Assembly: GCA_934229725.1 (NCBI GenBank)
Contig: CAKQDX010000008.1
Location: 32,896 to 96,895, forward strand
Source of the DNA: an uncultured Streptococcus sp.
Lineage (GTDB): Bacteria > Bacillota > Bacilli > Lactobacillales > Streptococcaceae
Reading direction: 5' to 3'
Length of the DNA stretch: 64,000 bases
Shown: piece by piece, positions 16,659 through 25,441 of the stretch
Layout: each line of letters begins with the position of its first letter
How positions within the stretch are numbered: the first letter of the stretch is position 1
The notes under the pieces: model-generated
The model's database searches: none
The model's input: the letters and a program-made list of their open reading frames with translations, nothing else
Told to the model about the DNA's origin: nothing
Position numbers and translations under genes: made by a program

Positions 16659-17834
16659 CTACTCCTTTCCTTTTTCTAGTTTAGCCAAAGCTCGACGTCT
16701 AATTTCATCCAATTTGGCTTGATCGGCCTGGCTGGTCTGATTGTCATAATTAGGATCACTCCAGCTCGGCACATTAGTTTTTTTCTTAGCCTCAGCCTTA
16801 GTTTGCTGTGATTTCTTATCGTAACCACTACGCAAGGCTAAAAGCCCTTGTTCAGCACTGATGATTTTCTTAAAGGCAAAATCATTAGCAAGTTTAGAAA
16901 TATACTCTCTATTCACATTGGTTGAATGTGTCCTACCCAAACTATAGGCAACCATGAGATTGATAACCTCATCCATAAAGCCTCTTTGTGCCAAGTCTGT
17001 GAGAATCTGCTTCTCAGAATTAGTCACAGCACCACTAGGACCCTTGGCACCTTGTAGATAATCTATAGGTTTTTCAGACCTGACCGCCTTAAGAATCTTT
17101 TCCTCAGTCTCCGTCAAAGCAGAATCACCACCCAATTTTTGAGCTTGCGCCTGCTCTAATTGCACCTGCATACGCTTGACAATAATCTGATGGTTCACAG
17201 CTGTTTTTTTAGCCAAGAGATAAGTATCATACCAATTCATATGATGAATCTCAGACAATTTATAGATTTCGGGCACATCTGTCTTTTCATCTGTAAAGAC
17301 AAGGCCATCGGCCTGCATACGATTTCTGAAGCTGGTTAAATCAAATGAATTCTTAGGCTTGATGTCTGACACGGTCTTTTGAGCCAAACGCTCATCTGTA
17401 AAGACATCTGAAAAACGTTTGGATAAATCTTGCAAACCGTGTAAACTTGCTGGTTTTAAAGCATCTACTGATGGTTCGCTAATCTTTTGTTCCAAAAGCG
17501 ATCTGTAAACTGCATGCTTGAGGAATTGCTCAATGGATAAGGGAGACTTTAGCTCAACAACATAAATTCCTTGGGGTGATTGGTAGAAGGCTAAAAGATC
17601 TACCGCTGTCAGGACCGCCAGAGCCTCCTTGAGGGGCTGCATGCCAAAATTGAGGTGGTTTAAAATAGCCGCAAACTTATGACGGTGATTTCCATTGTCA
17701 TAGAATGCCACAAAATACTGGTAAAGAGCGTAACCCTCACTCCCAATAATGGGGTAGTAGCAACGCATTAAACTTGCCTGATCGGGAACGATAACCTGAT
17801 TGCCAACATAGACAAATTCTTCAATAGGTCTCAT
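16659..17834 (-). CDS. dnaB: Replication initiation/membrane attachment protein DnaB
   Basis: 391 aa. It is the Firmicute DnaB/DnaD-type initiation protein, not the helicase. An N-terminal winged-helix-like region (PDQASLMRCYYPIIGSEGYALY) is followed by a DnaD-like domain around residues 290-350 (GFMDEVINLMVAYSL, YISKLANDFA). A charged C-terminus ends in RRRALAKLEKGKE. It overlaps the end of nrdR by 4 bp and is coupled to dnaI. It helps DnaI deliver helicase at origins and restarting forks. Confidence 0.93.
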   Translation of the reverse strand: MRPIEEFVYVGNQVIVPDQASLMRCYYPIIGSEGYALYQYFVAFYDNGNHRHKFAAILNHLNFGMQPLKEALAVLTAVDLLAFYQSPQGIYVVELKSPLSIEQFLKHAVYRSLLEQKISEPSVDALKPASLHGLQDLSKRFSDVFTDERLAQKTVSDIKPKNSFDLTSFRNRMQADGLVFTDEKTDVPEIYKLSEIHHMNWYDTYLLAKKTAVNHQIIVKRMQVQLEQAQAQKLGGDSALTETEEKILKAVRSEKPIDYLQGAKGPSGAVTNSEKQILTDLAQRGFMDEVINLMVAYSLGRTHSTNVNREYISKLANDFAFKKIISAEQGLLALRSGYDKKSQQTKAEAKKKTNVPSWSDPNYDNQTSQADQAKLDEIRRRALAKLEKGKE

Positions 17835-18310
17835 TTTTTAGACTCTTTTTTCGCACGTACTGTCTTGGTGATTTCTTGAAGTAACTCTTCAATTTCATCA
17901 ACATCTTTGAAAGAACGATAGACACTGGCAAAACGGACATAGGTAATTTCATCAAGATCCGCGAGTTCTTTCATGACTAAATTCCCAATAACCTCGCTAT
18001 CAACCTCTCCATCATGGTTGCGGCGAATGTTTTGCTCAATCCGAGTGATAGCATTTTCAATATCCTCACTAGAAACTGGTCGCTTCTGTGCACTCATCAA
18101 GATACCATTGAAAATCTTATCACGAGAGAATTGTTCACGCGTACCGTCTTTTTTGACAACTAAAAGTGGCACTTCCTCCACACGCTCAAATGTCGTAAAA
18201 CGAGTGTGACACGTATCACACTCCCGACGACGACGAATGGTATTCCCATCCTCTGCCTGACGGCTATCGATAACACTAGATTTATTATGTTGACATTTTG
18301 GACAACGCAT
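17831..18310 (-). CDS. nrdR: Transcriptional repressor NrdR
   Basis: 159 aa from the ATG at 18310, which gives the invariant MRCPKC start; the longer frame to 18325 adds five residues. The zinc ribbon uses C3/C6 and C31/C34. The ATP-cone domain follows (LLVVKKDGTREQFSRDKI). NrdR represses ribonucleotide reductase genes when bound to ATP/dATP. It is the first gene of the operon with dnaB and dnaI, which links dNTP supply to replication initiation. Confidence 0.95.
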   Translation of the reverse strand: MRCPKCQHNKSSVIDSRQAEDGNTIRRRRECDTCHTRFTTFERVEEVPLLVVKKDGTREQFSRDKIFNGILMSAQKRPVSSEDIENAITRIEQNIRRNHDGEVDSEVIGNLVMKELADLDEITYVRFASVYRSFKDVDEIEELLQEITKTVRAKKESKK

Positions 18311-18368
18311 GCATTTCACCACCAATCTTCAAAATTCGGTACTCTATTTTACCATAAAAGCACATAAA

Positions 18369-18395
18369 AAGCACGCCCTAAGCTAGGACATGCTT
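18369..18395 (-). terminator. Terminator of covRS
   Basis: On the minus strand a 12-bp stem (18395-18384 with 18380-18369, two G-U pairs), a 3-nt loop and a T-run follow the covS stop by about 40 bp. Confidence 0.75.
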
Positions 18396-18433
18396 ATCAA
18401 GAGAGTCGCTATAGCACACTCATTTTTTCTTAC

Positions 18434-19963
18434 TTAAAGTTCAAGTTGTGGTGGCGTAGTTTCTGCCCCTGCAAAAGGAATATAGAGGTCGAAACGTGTG
18501 CCGACACCCAATTCAGAACTAACTTCAATACGGCATCGGTAAGCTTCCACAATTTGGTAAAGGATTGATAAACCAATACCCACACCAGATTGAGTTGTGG
18601 TACGATTACGTGCCTTATCTGAACGGTAGAAGCGCTCAAAGATATGTTCGATATCTTCTTTAGAAATTCCTTCACCATTATCTTGTACCTGTACCAGCAT
18701 TTCATTTTCCAAAGCTTTAATTGTGACCTGGATTTCCTTGTCAACAGGTGAATATTTGACGGCATTATCAATCAAAATCGTGATAGCCTGTTCAAAGTGT
18801 TGGCTGTAAATCTGTGCTGGACGCTCAGAACTTTCAAAATCATTGAGATAGAATTGGTAATCTTCGTGCAAGACACGAAAGTTCCCAATGACCGTACGAA
18901 TTGAAGAATTCAAATCACAAGTGTCATTTCTGTGATTCTCAAAGGATCCCTTAACTCGGATAGAATCCAACATATCATTGATCATAATGGTCATACGGTT
19001 AGCCTCATGGCTTGCAGCCTCAAGACTTTCCTCCAAAATCTCAGGGTCATTTTTACCCCAACGTTGCAAGAGGTCCATATGGCCCTTGATAACGGCAATC
19101 GGAGTACGCAATTCGTGACTCACGTCACTCAAGAAGCGCATCTGCATCTGATTGTTCTCTTGGATTTTATCCATCATACGGTTAAAGTTAACCGCCAAAT
19201 CACCAATTTCATCATGACTTTCAATCTTAGAACGGAGCTCCAAATCGCTTGGTGAATCGGTGATAACCCCCATAGTCTCGTGCAACTGTCTCATCGGACG
19301 AAGAATAGATGTCAAGACAACGACAGTCGCTGCGATAACCAAGACCGTCATCCCTACTTCAAGGAAAATCAATAAGAAAATCAGACGCTCTTTGAGGGCA
19401 TAATAGAATTCCAAATCATGGAAGATCTGGGCATAACCAACTATTGTCTTTTTATCCTTACCATAAATCGGAACCTCTAGCAAGAAGCCACGTTTTCCCT
19501 TATAAGACACTGACTTTAGTTTGTTAACCTCAGACATGCCTGGTGGAGAATCTGTATTCTCCTCAGAGGTAAAGATAAATGTTCCTTTTTTGTCATAAAC
19601 AAAGACTGACTGATTCGAATAGAGTTTATTAGAAATCGCAACTTGGCCATCCAGAGAATGCTTTTCAGAAAGCACGCCATTAATAATCGATGCATAGATA
19701 TTTTTAGGCGAGTAAAGGGCAGCTAAGAGCGGTTCTGGACTTAATTCTTCATCCGAATCCCAGTCTTTTTCAATGTAGGTAACAACCTTCGAGATGGTAG
19801 CATTTACATTTTGACGTTCACGTTGCAAAAGAAGCGTATTGGCTGAAAAAACAACAACGAGCGTGAACATCGACAATACAAGAAAGAAGACCACAGCAGT
19901 TGTCATGGTCAACTTTTTTCTAATGGTTACTTTACCAAATAATTTATCTTGTAATTTACTCAT
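18434..19963 (-). CDS. covS: Sensor histidine kinase CovS
   Basis: 509 aa. Membrane helix 1 is at about 19-45, an extracellular sensor runs from about 46 to 190, and helix 2 is at about 192-220. HAMP follows, then HisKA with the phospho-acceptor His283 in SDVSHELRTPIA, and an HATPase_c domain with DNGEGI and GVGIGL. CovS phosphorylates CovR and in streptococci responds to Mg2+, host peptides and stress. It overlaps covR by 4 bp. The sensor domain is acidic, as in group A streptococcal CovS. Confidence 0.93.
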   Translation of the reverse strand: MSKLQDKLFGKVTIRKKLTMTTAVVFFLVLSMFTLVVVFSANTLLLQRERQNVNATISKVVTYIEKDWDSDEELSPEPLLAALYSPKNIYASIINGVLSEKHSLDGQVAISNKLYSNQSVFVYDKKGTFIFTSEENTDSPPGMSEVNKLKSVSYKGKRGFLLEVPIYGKDKKTIVGYAQIFHDLEFYYALKERLIFLLIFLEVGMTVLVIAATVVVLTSILRPMRQLHETMGVITDSPSDLELRSKIESHDEIGDLAVNFNRMMDKIQENNQMQMRFLSDVSHELRTPIAVIKGHMDLLQRWGKNDPEILEESLEAASHEANRMTIMINDMLDSIRVKGSFENHRNDTCDLNSSIRTVIGNFRVLHEDYQFYLNDFESSERPAQIYSQHFEQAITILIDNAVKYSPVDKEIQVTIKALENEMLVQVQDNGEGISKEDIEHIFERFYRSDKARNRTTTQSGVGIGLSILYQIVEAYRCRIEVSSELGVGTRFDLYIPFAGAETTPPQLEL

Positions 19964-20649
19964 TTTTCACGAATAACGTAACCCATGCCTCGTACCGTTT
20001 GAATATATGATTCTTTACCTGGAACATCAATTTTTCCACGCAAGTAACGAATATAAACGTCTACAACGTTTGTTTCGATAGCATCATCATATTTCCAAAC
20101 TTGAAGTAAAAGCTCTTCACGGGTCATCACTTGGTTCATATTGCTCAAAAGTGTGTTCAACAAATCAAACTCACGTTTTGTCAATGGGATAGCTTCATCA
20201 CCACGTACAACTGTACGGTTTTGAACATCTAATTTCAAGTCACGGTAAGTTGACGCTTTAGCTGGTGCATTCTTAGCAGCTTCAATATCTTGACGACGGA
20301 AGGTCGCACGAATACGTGCCAAAAGTTCTTCAATCGCAAATGGTTTTACAATATAGTCATCAGCACCACGGTCCAATCCGGCAACGATGTCCATGATTGA
20401 GTCGCGAGCTGTCATCATCATAATATAAGTATCTTTTTCCTGTTGGAGACGACGAGTTACTTCAAAACCGTCCATCTCAGGTAACATAAGATCCAAGAGA
20501 ATAAGATCGAAATCTTTCTCAAGTGCCATTTCTAGTCCTTCACGTCCGTTGTCTGCTGTCACAACGTCGTATCCTTCGTGTTGAAGTTCTAACGAGACAA
20601 AACGAGCAAGGTTTTTCTCATCTTCAACAATCAAAATGCGTTTGCTCAT
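19960..20649 (-). CDS. covR: Response regulator CovR (OmpR family)
   Basis: 229 aa. The receiver domain has D53 in LILLDLMLPEMDG, the acidic pocket VEDE near residue 9, and a conserved Lys in IVKPF. The winged-helix output domain covers about 130-229, ending in VRGMGYVIREK. CovR is the global, mostly repressing regulator of virulence and surface genes in streptococci. The promoter at 20752-20780 is consensus-like and lies in AT-rich sequence where CovR could autoregulate. Confidence 0.95.
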   Translation of the reverse strand: MSKRILIVEDEKNLARFVSLELQHEGYDVVTADNGREGLEMALEKDFDLILLDLMLPEMDGFEVTRRLQQEKDTYIMMMTARDSIMDIVAGLDRGADDYIVKPFAIEELLARIRATFRRQDIEAAKNAPAKASTYRDLKLDVQNRTVVRGDEAIPLTKREFDLLNTLLSNMNQVMTREELLLQVWKYDDAIETNVVDVYIRYLRGKIDVPGKESYIQTVRGMGYVIREK

Positions 20650-20751
20650 AATAAGTATTTACCACTTTCTTAAATTTTTTTGACTTCCATTTCCCTTTAA
20701 AAGTCTGTCGATTTATTTAGCAAATAAATCTGAAAATTAACTTCTAATGAT

Positions 20752-20780
20752 ATAATAATATACAGTTTTAAAATTGTCAA
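20752..20780 (-). promoter_or_regulatory. Promoter of covRS
   Basis: Minus strand: -35 TTGACA (20780-20775), 17-bp spacer, -10 TATTAT (20757-20752). It lies about 100 bp before the covR ATG, implying an AT-rich leader of about 95 nt. Confidence 0.7.
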
Positions 20781-20804
20781 ACATTTTTAGTTTATTTTTT
20801 TGAA

Positions 20805-21341
20805 TTAATTTTCATCAAATAGACCATTCAATTGGGCAAAAGGATTACTTGACTCTTTTTTCTCTTGTTGGAGGGCTGCATATTCCTCTTCCGACAGGAC
20901 TTCCCAGTCATTTCCCGAAAGAGAAATTTGACCTTTTTCTTCTTCTGGTGTTAAGACTTTCATAGGAATATTAAGGAGAATATTGTCCAAAATACTCTCA
21001 TCTAGATTAATGGCATCACCATCCAAGATAAGAACCAAGTTTTCTTCGACTAATTCCTTTTGTAGAAGGGCATCTGCCTCTTGAATAAAGGTCTCCGAGA
21101 CTGGATAGTTAAAACTAAGCGTTACAGGCTCAAGAGAACGGCTAGATGGTAATGTAATATTATAAGTTAATTGATAATCCAAAAGGTACAAACCATTATC
21201 ATAGACTACCTGTCCACTTGCTTGAATCTGTTCAAGATTTAAAACCTGATTATAGCGTTCTTTAATAGACTCCAAAAGTAAAGGTGCTTCGTTAAAAGCA
21301 AGCCCTTCTGGAGACTTTCTAACTTCTGAAAGATAAATCAT
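20805..21341 (-). CDS. yceD: YceD family (DUF177) protein
   Basis: 178 aa, acidic, soluble. The family pattern is present in the central region (TYNITLPSSRSLEPVTLSFNYP) and the acidic C-terminal half. The family is linked to large-subunit rRNA accumulation in plants and E. coli, often beside rpmF; no rpmF lies here. The start is set to the ATG at 21341, with GAGG 7 nt upstream; a TTG two codons earlier lacks a well-spaced site. It lies upstream of covR, in the same direction. Confidence 0.8.
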   Translation of the reverse strand: MIYLSEVRKSPEGLAFNEAPLLLESIKERYNQVLNLEQIQASGQVVYDNGLYLLDYQLTYNITLPSSRSLEPVTLSFNYPVSETFIQEADALLQKELVEENLVLILDGDAINLDESILDNILLNIPMKVLTPEEEKGQISLSGNDWEVLSEEEYAALQQEKKESSNPFAQLNGLFDEN

Positions 21342-21664
21342 TGTCAATCCTCAAACTAAACTTCCCCACAGGGAGTGATTTTTAATCCACAAGACCATAA
21401 TCCCCCACAACCGCCTTTGATTAAAGCAACTATATTGTCACTTTCTATAAGCGAGTAATTATGATTTTAGACTTAATTAGTATTATATCAGATTTTTAAG
21501 AAAAAATAACACCTTAAATATTACATATTTCTTAAACTTAGAACTTCTTTAAAAGATAATGAAAAATACGTTCTCTCCTAATGTTCACTCATTTTTGGTG
21601 TTAGATGAAAGACCTTAATTATGGTAAAATAAGAGCATTGAAACTACTTAAAAGGAATATAAAA
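21342..21664 (+). other. Intergenic region yceD-rsmG (323 bp)
   Basis: The region separates two divergent genes and is AT-rich. On the plus strand an extended -10 TGGTAAAAT (21622-21630) lies about 35 bp before rsmG and 7 bp before the AAGGA-preceded ATG region. No terminator, repeat or structured RNA was recognised in the rest. Confidence 0.5.
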
Positions 21665-22378
21665 ATGACACCTGAAGATTTTTACAAGGCTCTACAAGAA
21701 GAGGGATTCATTCTGAGTCAGCAGCAAAAAGACCAATTTCAACGCTATTTTGAACTATTGGTAGAATGGAACGAAAAAATCAATCTTACGGCAATCACAG
21801 ATAAAAACGATGTTTACCTTAAGCATTTCTATGATTCGTTGGCTCCCGTTCTGCAAGGACATATCAAAAATCAAGATATTCGACTTTTAGATATTGGGGC
21901 TGGAGCTGGCTTTCCAAGTCTCCCTATGAAAATTCTTTATCCAGAGCTTGATGTGACTATCATCGATTCTCTCAATAAACGCATCAATTTTCTCAATCTC
22001 TTGGCTGATGAACTTGATATCAGCGGTGTCCACTTCTATCATGGACGTGCCGAGGATTTTGGTCAAGATAAGGCCTTCCGTGCTCAGTTTGATATGGTGA
22101 CCGCCCGTGCTGTTGCACGCATGCAGGTTCTCTCAGAATTGACTATTCCTTTCTTGAAGGTTGGTGGACAACTCATTGCACTTAAGGCTGCAGCTGCCGA
22201 TGAAGAGTTGGCTGAGGCTAAGAATGCCTTGAACCTTCTTTTTGCCAAACCTATTCTCAACGATAACTACCATTTACCAAATGGTGATAACCGTCATATT
22301 ACCATTGTCGAGAAGAAAAAAGAAACTCCAAATAAGTACCCTCGTCGTGCTGGAATGCCTAATAAGAAACCACTATAA
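21665..22378 (+). CDS. rsmG: 16S rRNA (guanine527-N7)-methyltransferase RsmG
   Basis: 237 aa from the ATG at 21665, preceded by AAAGGA. A longer reading from 21605 runs over the promoter -10 and is rejected. The SAM-binding motif LLDIGAGAGFPSLPMKI is at about residues 76-92, and NKRINFL and GRAEDFG follow, as in RsmG/GidB. It methylates G527 of 16S rRNA; loss gives low-level streptomycin resistance in other bacteria. The C-terminus (KYPRRAGMPNKKPL) is the family tail. ktrB follows after about 70 bp. Confidence 0.96.
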   Translation: MTPEDFYKALQEEGFILSQQQKDQFQRYFELLVEWNEKINLTAITDKNDVYLKHFYDSLAPVLQGHIKNQDIRLLDIGAGAGFPSLPMKILYPELDVTIIDSLNKRINFLNLLADELDISGVHFYHGRAEDFGQDKAFRAQFDMVTARAVARMQVLSELTIPFLKVGGQLIALKAAAADEELAEAKNALNLLFAKPILNDNYHLPNGDNRHITIVEKKKETPNKYPRRAGMPNKKPL

Positions 22379-22447
22379 CGTTCATCCAAGGATGTTTTTG
22401 ACTCCTTGGATTATTGTTTCCCCTTATGGTAAATTCGGAGGTTTTCA

Positions 22448-23812
22448 TTGATTAATCGTTTTTCTGTCACTCAAAGACTTGTGCTTAGTTTTGTCTTTGT
22501 CATTTTGGTGGGGAGTATCTTACTTAGTCTTCCCATTAGTCACTATGCTAATAGTCCAGAAACAAACTATCTAGACCATCTTTTCAACACGGTATCAATG
22601 GTCTGTGTGACTGGACTTTCTGTGGTTCCTGTTAGTAAAGCTTACAATGGTTTTGGTCAAATTGTCTCCATTCTTCTCATGCAGACCGGGGGTCTTGGGC
22701 TAGTCTCTTTGATTGCTATCAGTACCTACAGCCTTAAAAATAAATTGGGCTTGAGCGATCAAGATCTCCTTCAATCTGCACTCAGTAGGGACAATCAAAA
22801 AGATTTGAAAGCCTATCTTTTCAAGGTCTATAAAATAACTTTTTCCATTGAAGCTTTAGTGGCACTAGTGATTATGACTGATTTTATTCCTCGCTTTGGA
22901 CTTGGTCATGGCATTTTTAACAGTCTATTTCTAGCGGTCTCAGCTTTTTGTAACGCTGGTTTTGATAACTTAGGAGCTAACAGTCTACAAGACTATGCGA
23001 CCAACCCAACCATAAACCTTGCTGTCGCTTGTCTCATCATGTCTGGAAGTTTGGGTTTTGCAGTCTGGATTGATTTGATTCAATTGTTTAAGCGTTACAT
23101 CACAGATCGTCCCAGAAATTGGAAATTAGCTTGTAGACCTCTCAGTAACCAAAGTCGTCTCGTGCTTATTAGTACAGCTTGTATCCTGTTTGTGGGGACC
23201 TTATTAGCTTGGCTACTTGAACTGGATAATGTTAATACCATTGGCTCTCTCAACGTTTGGCAGCAACTTATGGTCAGTTTCTTTCAAACTGTAACCATGC
23301 GGACTGCTGGCTTCGCGACTATTTCCTATACCAATGCAGATTTCTCTACAAATCTTCTTTTTATGATTCAGATGATTATCGGTGGTGGCCCTGGAGGAAC
23401 TGCTGGTGGTATTAAACTAACAACTGCATCTATTATGTTCTTGCTTTTTAGGTCGGAATTGTCTGGGAACTCTAGCGTTGTTTTTCGAAATCGTATTATA
23501 TCTAATAAGACTGTTTTACAAGCATTCACAGTTATACTCTTTTTCCTAACAATGCTCTTTGTCGGCTATGTTATTCTGCTTGAAACCAATCCAAACCTCT
23601 CACCACTGGCCTTGCTATTTGAGAGTGTATCAGCTATTGCCACTGTCGGTGTGTCTATGGACTTGACTCCTAGTCTTAATACCATAGGACGCTTCGTTAT
23701 CATGGCTCTCATGTTCATTGGCCGTGTCGGTCCCATCACTGTTCTCTTGAGCTTGATGACCAAAAAAGAAAAACAGGTTTCTTACGCACCAACTGATATC
23801 TCTGTTGGCTAA
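22448..23812 (+). CDS. ktrB: Potassium uptake channel subunit KtrB (TrkH/KtrB family)
   Basis: 454 aa with eight to ten membrane helices in the four-repeat MPM arrangement. The selectivity-filter Gly segments are visible as VTGLSVVP, CNAGFDNLG, RTAGFAT and TVGVSMD. It starts at TTG 22448, decided by GGAGG 6 nt upstream. It transports K+ (with Na+ coupling in Ktr systems) and is gated by the cytoplasmic KtrA ring encoded 39 bp downstream. Confidence 0.92.
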   Translation: MINRFSVTQRLVLSFVFVILVGSILLSLPISHYANSPETNYLDHLFNTVSMVCVTGLSVVPVSKAYNGFGQIVSILLMQTGGLGLVSLIAISTYSLKNKLGLSDQDLLQSALSRDNQKDLKAYLFKVYKITFSIEALVALVIMTDFIPRFGLGHGIFNSLFLAVSAFCNAGFDNLGANSLQDYATNPTINLAVACLIMSGSLGFAVWIDLIQLFKRYITDRPRNWKLACRPLSNQSRLVLISTACILFVGTLLAWLLELDNVNTIGSLNVWQQLMVSFFQTVTMRTAGFATISYTNADFSTNLLFMIQMIIGGGPGGTAGGIKLTTASIMFLLFRSELSGNSSVVFRNRIISNKTVLQAFTVILFFLTMLFVGYVILLETNPNLSPLALLFESVSAIATVGVSMDLTPSLNTIGRFVIMALMFIGRVGPITVLLSLMTKKEKQVSYAPTDISVG

Positions 23813-23851
23813 AGCAACCTATTCATTAACAAAATTCTGAAAGGATTCTAC

Positions 23852-24523
23852 ATGAAAACACAAATTATTGGTGTCCTCGGTTTGGGGATTTTTGGACAAA
23901 CCATCGCAACCGAACTTTCCACTTTTGGCCAAGATGTTATTGCCTTAGATAACAATCCTAAAACCATTGATTCTCTAGCAGATCAGGTGACTAAGGCTGC
24001 TGTGGGAGATATTACTGACATTGATTTTCTTCGCTCGACTGGTATTGAGAGCTGTGATACCGTCATTATTGCTGCAGGGGAGCATCTGGAGTCTTCAGCA
24101 TTGGCTCTTTTGCACTGTAAGAAGCTAGGGATTAAACGTATCATTGCTAAAGCTAAAAGTATCAATTACGAAGAAGTCCTCTATGGTATGGGTGCCAACC
24201 TCGTCATTACACCCGAACGCAGTACGGCAAAAGAACTGGCTTCCAACATACTCCGCTATAACATTTCAAATGTCTTTCATCTAGAGGACGACGTAGCTTT
24301 AATCGAGCTTAAGGTTCCTCATGAATGGGCAGGAAAATCTTTGCACACTTTGAATCTCCGAAAAACTTACAACGTCAATGTCATTGGTTTTAGAAACGAT
24401 GAAAATGGAAAACTAAACACTCATTTTGACCCTACGAAACAGCTGCCTAATGAAGGAACTATCCTAGTCGTTGCTGACAATCGAACACTAGAAAAATTTG
24501 ATTATTTGGGGTATTTGAAATAA
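23852..24523 (+). CDS. ktrA: Potassium uptake regulatory subunit KtrA (RCK/TrkA domain)
   Basis: 223 aa. The Rossmann RCK-N domain has GVLGLGIFGQTIA at residues 7-19 and an acidic residue at the end of beta-2 (ALDNNP), consistent with NAD(H)/ATP binding. RCK-C covers about 140-220, the region that binds c-di-AMP in relatives. It forms the gating ring of KtrB. The pair is distinct from the TrkA/TrkH pair at 51.6-54.4 kb. The gene ends in a long-stem terminator. Confidence 0.92.
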   Translation: MKTQIIGVLGLGIFGQTIATELSTFGQDVIALDNNPKTIDSLADQVTKAAVGDITDIDFLRSTGIESCDTVIIAAGEHLESSALALLHCKKLGIKRIIAKAKSINYEEVLYGMGANLVITPERSTAKELASNILRYNISNVFHLEDDVALIELKVPHEWAGKSLHTLNLRKTYNVNVIGFRNDENGKLNTHFDPTKQLPNEGTILVVADNRTLEKFDYLGYLK

Positions 24524-24526
24524 CAG

Positions 24527-24577
24527 AAAAACGTTCCAATCTTGTTCACAATGAACAGGACTAGAACGTTTTTATTT
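24527..24577 (+). terminator. Terminator of ktrAB
   Basis: Stem AAAAACGTTC (24527-24536) / GAACGTTTTT (24564-24573) with an inner GTTC/GAAC pairing and a T-rich tail. It starts 3 bp after the ktrA stop. Confidence 0.75.
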
Positions 24578-24610
24578 TTGTTAAAAATCTTACAATCTTT
24601 AACTCTAACA

Positions 24611-25441
24611 TCATAACCAGGGGTTGTAAAATCGACCCTGATTCAGAAAAATCAATCCTATACTAATCCCTATCAGCAGAAACGCTAATAAGATTACAAG
24701 GTAATCTTGCTTAGTCAAAGATTTATGAACATACCAGGTACGTTTTTTATAGCGACCAAAGCGGCGTAATTCCATAGCTGTCGATATGGTATCAATACGC
24801 TCTAACGAAGAAAAAATTAATGGAAGAACGATTTGTAAATTCCCACGAATGCGCTTAACCAGACCTGCCTTTTTCGACAAATCTAAGCCACGCGCTTCCT
24901 GGGCCTTGCGAATCGTAAAAAATTCTTCTTGAACATCTGGAATATAACGCAATGTCAAACTAACGGAGTAGGCAAATTTATAAGGCAATCCAATCTGATT
25001 AAGACTAGCTGCAAACTGACTCGGATGGGTAGTCATCAGAAAGAGAATGGCAAGAGGAACCGTTGAAAAATACTTAAGCAAGAGATTTGCAAGATAGAAG
25101 ATCTCCTGACTGGTTAAATTAAAGCGGCCCCATCCTTCAACCAATACGGTCTTAGCACCATAAATCTCCTCACCATAGCCAGGATCGAAAAGATAAACCA
25201 TGACTAAGTTAAAGAGGGCAACGGCTCCAATGATTTTAACAACAAATGAAACATCTTTCCATCGAATATTAGCTCGCTTGAAAAGATAAATAGATAGAAA
25301 ACCTATTACCAGTATAAATCTAGGATCGTAAGTTGCCATACAAGCAACTGATACTAAAATGAAGAAAATCATTTTACTTGCACCAGATAATCCATAAAGG
25401 AAACCTTGACCTGATTGATAACCAATTAAACGATTAGACAT
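24611..25441 (-). CDS. ecfT: ECF transporter transmembrane subunit EcfT (CbiQ family)
   Basis: 276 aa from the ATG at 25441, which has AAAGGAGG 5 nt upstream; the longer frame to 25468 is rejected. There are five to six membrane helices. The two coupling-helix motifs appear as AQEARGLDL and AMELRRFGRY (Ala-x-x-x-R-G-type). EcfT links the ATPases to the S component. It overlaps the ATPase gene by 8 bp and is last in a four-gene operon beginning with a SAM hydrolase-type gene. Confidence 0.9.
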   Translation of the reverse strand: MSNRLIGYQSGQGFLYGLSGASKMIFFILVSVACMATYDPRFILVIGFLSIYLFKRANIRWKDVSFVVKIIGAVALFNLVMVYLFDPGYGEEIYGAKTVLVEGWGRFNLTSQEIFYLANLLLKYFSTVPLAILFLMTTHPSQFAASLNQIGLPYKFAYSVSLTLRYIPDVQEEFFTIRKAQEARGLDLSKKAGLVKRIRGNLQIVLPLIFSSLERIDTISTAMELRRFGRYKKRTWYVHKSLTKQDYLVILLAFLLIGISIGLIFLNQGRFYNPWL